Virus record (IMG/VR): IMGVR_UViG_3300005533_000009
Span: 1-64,000 of that record
DNA from: a virus
Reading direction: 5' to 3' (one strand)
Length of the DNA: 64,000 bases
The stretch's first letter is position 1, and the number at the start of each line of letters is the position of its first letter. Shown one piece after another: positions 59,469 through 64,000 of this stretch. Below the pieces are notes generated by a model. It did not search any database, was not told the origin of the DNA, and worked only from the letters and a program-made list of their open reading frames with translations. A program made the translations under genes and the position numbers.

Positions 59469-62400
59469 ATGGCTGATGATCAGCAAATAAGATTGCCTCA
59501 AGGATACGAAGATGCTGTTCCTTTTGATCAACAATCTCAGCAAGAAGCACAACGTTCTCAGGAACAACATCAAAAAGAGGTAGAAATGGGACAAACCCCA
59601 TTGTCTTTACCTCAAGGATATGAAGATGCTGTTCCAGCAGAGGGTGCTAATGCATATACATCTCAAAGCCATCCTAATATCTCTGGGGAGGCAGGAGTTG
59701 CAGCAGATACATATGTACAACCTGCTATGCATGAAATGCGTGCGGCTGAAAAGCCTTCTACCATGCAACGTTTTTGGCAAGCGGCGAAACACCCTATTGA
59801 TTATTTAGGGGATGTTGAATCCGATGTACAAGAGGGTGGAGGACGCACTATAGTAGGACGTACTTTAGGAGCTATGCAAGGAAGAGGAGATAAAGGATAC
59901 GATGTAGGACAAAGATTTGATCCTTCTATCGAAAGCTTTATGGCCGCTCCTATACAAGGACCACCAAAGTTAGCTCGTGGAGCTATGAGAATGTACAAAG
60001 CGGATACTCCTAAAGAGGCTGCTAGTGCATTTACAGAAACAGCTACTGGAGCATTACAAACGCTTCCATTAGTAGCCCCAGAAGCTATCGCTGCTGAAAC
60101 ACTTATTCCTAGAGCAATAGCAGGAGAAGCAGCAGGAAGAGCTACATCTGGAGCTTTGAATAAATTAGGTGTGGCTCCCGAATATTCAGAAGCTGCTGGA
60201 ACTGCTACTGGACTAGCTGCGGCTGGTGGGCCTGAACTGAAAGAGAGATTTACCGGAACAGGGCATGACCCAGCCTTTGCACATTTACAGAAGGATTTAG
60301 ATATCAAGCTTGCCGCTGCTAATGAAGCTGCTCAGAAAATGAAAGCTTATGAAGCTGGCGCAGAGCAAGGTGTTCCTATTCCTGACAAAGTAGTAAAAGA
60401 TTTTCAAAAAGCACGTTATGAAGCGGAATTGGCACAAAGACACCATGACGCTTATCTACAACGTGCTCACGAGCAACAGAGAGCCGCTAGACAGCAGTTT
60501 AGAGAGAATGTAGCATCTAAGACTCAAAGTGCTTTACATAAAGTGACAGGTACTGAACCAGCACCGATTAATCAGCCTATTAATTTAGAGCCTGAGATTA
60601 TTAATCCCGATGGTTCTGTGGCTACACCTCCTGCACAAGAGCCTCAAGCTCCATTGGCATTGCCTGCTGCTCCTGAAGCTACTGGTCCTGCGAATGTTAA
60701 AACTCCGGGGCAAGTACCACCAGAAGTAACTAGACCTGAACTGGTACAGAATAGACAGCAAGGTTTCGAAAACTTGCCACAGCCTAACACTATGCGTAGT
60801 GGACCTGTCCCATTGGCTAACGAACAAGGTGTAATGGGGCGTAGAATGGGACTTCCGGCAAAGCCTGAAGAGCCTATCGCTCCAGTACAAGCTGAACCAC
60901 CTTCTCCTACAGATGTTAGAGCCTTAAGAACTAAAATGGTTCCGGCTAAGGAGATGGCTGGATTTTATGCTCAACCTAAGGAAGCTGGTGCGGAAGTGCC
61001 TGCTATACCTAGACGTGAAGCAAGCACTGGATCACAAGTTGATCGTATTGCTGATCTAACTCGTCAAGGTCTGGGCGGTCAAGAACTGAAGCCTAACGTT
61101 CCTCTAAAAGAACAGACAGAACAAAAGCTATCGTCTCGCCCTGATAAGGCTGCTCTTCAAAAAGCTGGTGCTAGCGAAGAAGCGATGAACAAAATCCTAG
61201 CCATTAAGAATCCTGAACTATCTTACCTAGCTATGCAGTTGGGTGAAGATATGGGTACTAACGTGGTAGGACGTTCTAAGGGTGGAGTAGCGGCTGGTAC
61301 ACACGTTCCTAGAGAACAGATACTAGAAAAGCTATTGCAGAAGCACTCTCCTGATGATCTTGCTCATATGATTGATGAGGGCAAACACTTACCTCCTGTA
61401 GGTGGTGGTTCTCAGGCCGCTACTGAGGAGTCAGATCAGTATGCTGGTACGGCTCTATCTAAGGAAGCTGTAGGAAAAGAGAACGACTGGTACAAGATGG
61501 CTAAGGAAGAACTTGGTCCTGATGCTGGAGTTTCTCAAGTATTACAGCGTGCTCAAGAAATTAAAGAACAAGCTGCTAAACTTCCTCCCGTAAGTGGTGG
61601 ATCACAAGCGGCTGATGTAGAAGAAAAGATAGACCCAGCCACTGAAAGACGTGCTGCTAAGAAACAGTTAGCTGAGCACAATGAAGAAGGTGGCTCAACC
61701 TTTGATCGTTTTGGCAAAAGCCTAAAGGGAACGGATGGTTATGCCGTAGGTGTATACCCAGAAAGAACTCAGAAGATCGAAGGTAGAAACCTATCAGAAA
61801 AAGACATACGTGATTTCAAGAGTAAGAACTCTGATGTTCTTTCTCAACCAGATCACGCCGTTGGAACTTGGACCGACGAAGATGGTACTCATTGGCTTGA
61901 TATAACTAAAGTTATACCAGAACGTGAAGATGCTATTAAAGCCGGAAAAGAAGCTAATCAAAACTCTATTTATAATTTACAAAGTGGAGAATTAATTAAA
62001 ACTGGTGGTACAGGAAGTGCTTTCCATCCTTTAGCACAAGAACATCTTCCAACGGTAAGTGGTAGTTCTCCAGAAACAGAAGAATTGGTAGGACCAATTA
62101 CAAAAAAGTTGATTGAAAGATATGGGACTACTAAAGAACCTTTGGGTTCTGCTCAATTTATTACTGCTGATGGTAAACGAGTGCCTGTACAAGATCATGA
62201 CAGAGCAGTAGCATCAGTTTTAAATAAAAAGAAAATTGATCCTAATGATAGGGTAGACTATATCAACAACGAACAGGCTGTTAGAGTACGTTTTCGTTCA
62301 GGGCCACAAGGTAAAGAAGTAGTATTTTCTGTTCCTAAAAATGTAAGTCCAGAACAAATAAATCAGATGGAAAACACTGTAGCGGCACTAGGTAAATTTG

Positions 62401-62546
62401 GTAATATGCATATGGAGCAAGCTGATGCCAAAGGTAATTATGTTACTAAGGTAAATGCTACTCCAGAGATGGTTGAAAAATCTATAAAGGAAGTGAACAA
62501 ACCCTCTCAACCTTGGTCCCCTATGGTACGAGCTTTTCATCAGTAA
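59469..62546 (+). CDS. Internal virion protein candidate (1025 aa)
   Basis: Begins with two copies of LPQGYEDAVP (residues ~8 and ~48). A helical Ala-rich middle (~180-350) follows, then three LPPVSGGSQAA-type linkers (near 640, 705 and 860) separating soluble segments. RNAse/ADP-ribosylase-like domains are not recognised. Paired with the 934-residue gene upstream; both may be DNA-ejection proteins. Confidence 0.55.
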   Translation: MADDQQIRLPQGYEDAVPFDQQSQQEAQRSQEQHQKEVEMGQTPLSLPQGYEDAVPAEGANAYTSQSHPNISGEAGVAADTYVQPAMHEMRAAEKPSTMQRFWQAAKHPIDYLGDVESDVQEGGGRTIVGRTLGAMQGRGDKGYDVGQRFDPSIESFMAAPIQGPPKLARGAMRMYKADTPKEAASAFTETATGALQTLPLVAPEAIAAETLIPRAIAGEAAGRATSGALNKLGVAPEYSEAAGTATGLAAAGGPELKERFTGTGHDPAFAHLQKDLDIKLAAANEAAQKMKAYEAGAEQGVPIPDKVVKDFQKARYEAELAQRHHDAYLQRAHEQQRAARQQFRENVASKTQSALHKVTGTEPAPINQPINLEPEIINPDGSVATPPAQEPQAPLALPAAPEATGPANVKTPGQVPPEVTRPELVQNRQQGFENLPQPNTMRSGPVPLANEQGVMGRRMGLPAKPEEPIAPVQAEPPSPTDVRALRTKMVPAKEMAGFYAQPKEAGAEVPAIPRREASTGSQVDRIADLTRQGLGGQELKPNVPLKEQTEQKLSSRPDKAALQKAGASEEAMNKILAIKNPELSYLAMQLGEDMGTNVVGRSKGGVAAGTHVPREQILEKLLQKHSPDDLAHMIDEGKHLPPVGGGSQAATEESDQYAGTALSKEAVGKENDWYKMAKEELGPDAGVSQVLQRAQEIKEQAAKLPPVSGGSQAADVEEKIDPATERRAAKKQLAEHNEEGGSTFDRFGKSLKGTDGYAVGVYPERTQKIEGRNLSEKDIRDFKSKNSDVLSQPDHAVGTWTDEDGTHWLDITKVIPEREDAIKAGKEANQNSIYNLQSGELIKTGGTGSAFHPLAQEHLPTVSGSSPETEELVGPITKKLIERYGTTKEPLGSAQFITADGKRVPVQDHDRAVASVLNKKKIDPNDRVDYINNEQAVRVRFRSGPQGKEVVFSVPKNVSPEQINQMENTVAALGKFGNMHMEQADAKGNYVTKVNATPEMVEKSIKEVNKPSQPWSPMVRAFHQ

Positions 62547-62558
62547 TAAAAAATTTGT

Positions 62559-62580
62559 GGGGGAGCCTAAAAACTCCCCT
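62559..62580 (+). terminator. Hairpin in the 62546-62596 spacer
   Basis: GGGGAG/CTCCCC with loop CCTAAAAA, matching the loop of the leader at 54341, but the downstream complement is missing (only CCT/AGG could pair). Degenerate leader or weak terminator. Confidence 0.45.
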
Positions 62581-62595
62581 ACATAAGGAATTTCT

Positions 62596-63507
62596 ATGGT
62601 AAATAAAAAGATACCAGAATTAGCACAAGAAAGTCATGTGATGAAAGATGCACATGAGGTCGAAAAAGTAAAAGAAGACTGGAAACTCGTTACCATAGAT
62701 GGCACTCATATGTCTGGGTTTGTTAACAATGGTGAGAACCAGATGCCTAGACAGTGCCATAACTGTATTTGGTACAAAGATGATAAGTGTCACCATCCAG
62801 TTGTAATGGTAGACGAAGAAGTGCCGGGAGATTATGGTAAACCTAAATCAGTGGCCGATGATTCATGCTGCGGGTTTTTCCGTTCTCCAAAAAGAGATTT
62901 ATTGTATATCCTACGCCATGGGGAAGACGAATATGACGACCTTATTGGCGGTTGGGAAGATGCCGATATAGACGAAGCGGGTATAAAGGATGCTAAGGAA
63001 GCTGCTGCATTCCTGAAGAATAAAGGAATACGCCATATCTACTGCTCAGATATGAAGCGTTGCATGGAGACTTCCAAAATAGTTGCTAAAGAGCTTAATT
63101 TAGACCCCTATTGCATTGTGACCGATGTGCGCCTGCGTACTTGGAACAAAGGCATCTATAATGGACAAGAGAAGACTGAGCAGAACAAAGAAGATTTACA
63201 GTACTACAGAGAGAATCCACATAAGATCATCCCAAACGGTGAAAGCCACTATCAATTCGAAGATAGAAGTGATGAAGCCATGGCTTATTATATACACAAA
63301 GCCAGAAGCTGCGGGATTATCTTGATTGTTACACACAACTCATTAGTAAAGCAAGCACAGAGATTTGTGAAAGAATCTAGAACAGGCAAAGAGGTAAACA
63401 GTGCTAATGGTCCTATGGATTCTGTTATGCCGGGAGGAATTTTGAAGTTACATTCTGACTGGGATAAGCTTGCGTTTGATATAGTTCTAAAAGAGGGTAA
63501 GAAATAA
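62596..63507 (+). CDS. Histidine phosphatase with N-terminal zinc motif
   Basis: 303 residues. The RHG motif LYILRHGEDEYDD (~109) carries the phospho-accepting His, CSDMKRCMETSKIV the second Arg, and a late LIVTHNS the C-terminal catalytic His. The N-terminal ~95 residues add CHNCIWYKDDKCHHPV. Phosphoglycerate-mutase-like phosphatases act on small phosphates or proteins, and the substrate is unknown. Coupled to the next gene (TAATGG). Confidence 0.82.
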   Translation: MVNKKIPELAQESHVMKDAHEVEKVKEDWKLVTIDGTHMSGFVNNGENQMPRQCHNCIWYKDDKCHHPVVMVDEEVPGDYGKPKSVADDSCCGFFRSPKRDLLYILRHGEDEYDDLIGGWEDADIDEAGIKDAKEAAAFLKNKGIRHIYCSDMKRCMETSKIVAKELNLDPYCIVTDVRLRTWNKGIYNGQEKTEQNKEDLQYYRENPHKIIPNGESHYQFEDRSDEAMAYYIHKARSCGIILIVTHNSLVKQAQRFVKESRTGKEVNSANGPMDSVMPGGILKLHSDWDKLAFDIVLKEGKK

Positions 63508-63863
63508 TGGCTACAGGAATTAGCTTTGATGGAAAGGTTGTTGCAGTCAATGATCAGGTATCTGTGATGGGTAAAGTTGCTTCTCACTCAGGTACAGGTT
63601 CTACTGCTTCTTTAACCGTAACTACTCTATTTGGTGATTCTATCACCGTACCTGCTAACAATGCTTACGCTCCTCAAACTGATGGAGCTTTAATCAGCAT
63701 TGATGGCAAAGGGTTTTCTGACACAGATAAGGTCACCGTTCCGGGGGTAGTAACAGCCGTAGGTTCCGGTACAGGCCAAAATGCCCAGTTAACCGTAAAA
63801 TTACAAGGTGGCACATCTGTCACTGTAACTGCTGGTGCTTGCAGAAGCACTAGCCAATCATAA
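63507..63863 (+). CDS. Beta-rich protein with two repeats
   Basis: 118 residues in two copies of one domain: NDQVSVMGKVASHSGTG and TDKVTVPGVVTAVGSGTG, the same unit as the single-domain protein at 25648. Possibly a virion decoration or adhesin module. Confidence 0.65.
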   Translation: MATGISFDGKVVAVNDQVSVMGKVASHSGTGSTASLTVTTLFGDSITVPANNAYAPQTDGALISIDGKGFSDTDKVTVPGVVTAVGSGTGQNAQLTVKLQGGTSVTVTAGACRSTSQS

Positions 63864-63874
63864 TCGCAATTATC

Positions 63875-64000
63875 GTGAAGAAGCACAAAAACGTAAAAGA
63901 ATACCTTAAGCAGTATTATATTGATCATCCAGAAAAATTCAATAACAAAAAAACCAAGGAAAGAATTGCTCTCTGGAAAAAGAATAATAAAGCTAGGGTA
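63875..64000 (+). CDS. Partial gene at the window edge, probably another HEG N-terminus
   Basis: Open frame from GTG 63875 through the last base (42 codons, no stop). The very basic KKHKNVKEYLKQYYIDHPEK sequence resembles the N-termini of the HNH genes at 25145 and 55137. No clear ribosome-binding site and no leader pseudoknot, so the call is tentative. Confidence 0.4.
   Translation, partial: MKKHKNVKEYLKQYYIDHPEKFNNKKTKERIALWKKNNKARV

Noticed and set aside
14848-63863. Lysis cassette (endolysin, holin)
   Set aside because: No muramidase, amidase or short transmembrane protein was recognised. It probably lies outside the window.
1-64000. CRISPR arrays, insertion sequences, integrase or attachment sites
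   Set aside because: No regularly spaced repeats, transposase or integrase genes were seen. The mobility here is by homing endonucleases and group I introns.

Overview
This window is part of a tailed double-stranded DNA bacteriophage genome, probably a large lytic one. The signs are a terminase large subunit, portal, scaffold candidate and capsid gene in the usual order, a tRNA array, and phage replication and nucleotide genes. No tail sheath, tail tube or tape-measure gene is visible, and there are two very long internal-virion-like proteins. That fits a short-tailed (podovirus-like) particle, but this is inference. The sugar genes (GDP-fucose synthesis, a 3,6-dideoxyhexose dehydrase) hint at a Gram-negative host. 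The host cannot be named from the sequence.

Layout. Positions 1-9,900 run leftward: five tRNAs, RNase H, a MazG-like pyrophosphatase, GMP reductase, a compact class II ribonucleotide reductase, a small zinc protein and a family A DNA polymerase, with homing endonuclease (HEG) genes wedged between them. Positions 9,909-10,355 are a divergent control region with two consensus-like sigma70 promoters, long inverted repeats and an 11-bp direct repeat. Positions 10,356-14,860 carry about 15 tRNAs or tRNA-like RNAs, unexplained structured RNA, three HNH genes and a glycosyltransferase, and end at a strong terminator. Positions 14,900-36,700 are packaging and virion genes: terminase, portal, scaffold candidate, a major capsid gene cut by two group I introns, a GroES-like protein, connector candidates and tail-appendage proteins. 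Positions 36,700-47,640 are a sugar island with at least seven glycosyltransferases, GDP-mannose dehydratase, GDP-fucose synthase, a fucosyltransferase, an RfbH-type dehydrase and an epimerase/reductase. Positions 48,200-63,900 are more virion genes, including proteins of 1691, 934 and 1025 residues, plus a histidine phosphatase.

The most striking property is the load of homing endonucleases: about 21 genes of the HNH, endonuclease VII, GIY-YIG and LAGLIDADG types, or one per 3 kb. They enter in three ways: inside an intron, overlapping the ends of neighbouring genes or tRNAs, or as free-standing units behind a leader RNA.

The best candidate for an undescribed system is that leader. Eight free-standing HEGs are each preceded by the same RNA architecture: hairpin 1, then hairpin 2, then a 6-7 nt segment exactly complementary to the loop of hairpin 2 and overlapping or touching the Shine-Dalgarno sequence. 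Paired bases differ in every copy while complementarity is kept, so the fold is supported by covariation. A ninth copy lacking hairpin 1 precedes a virion gene.
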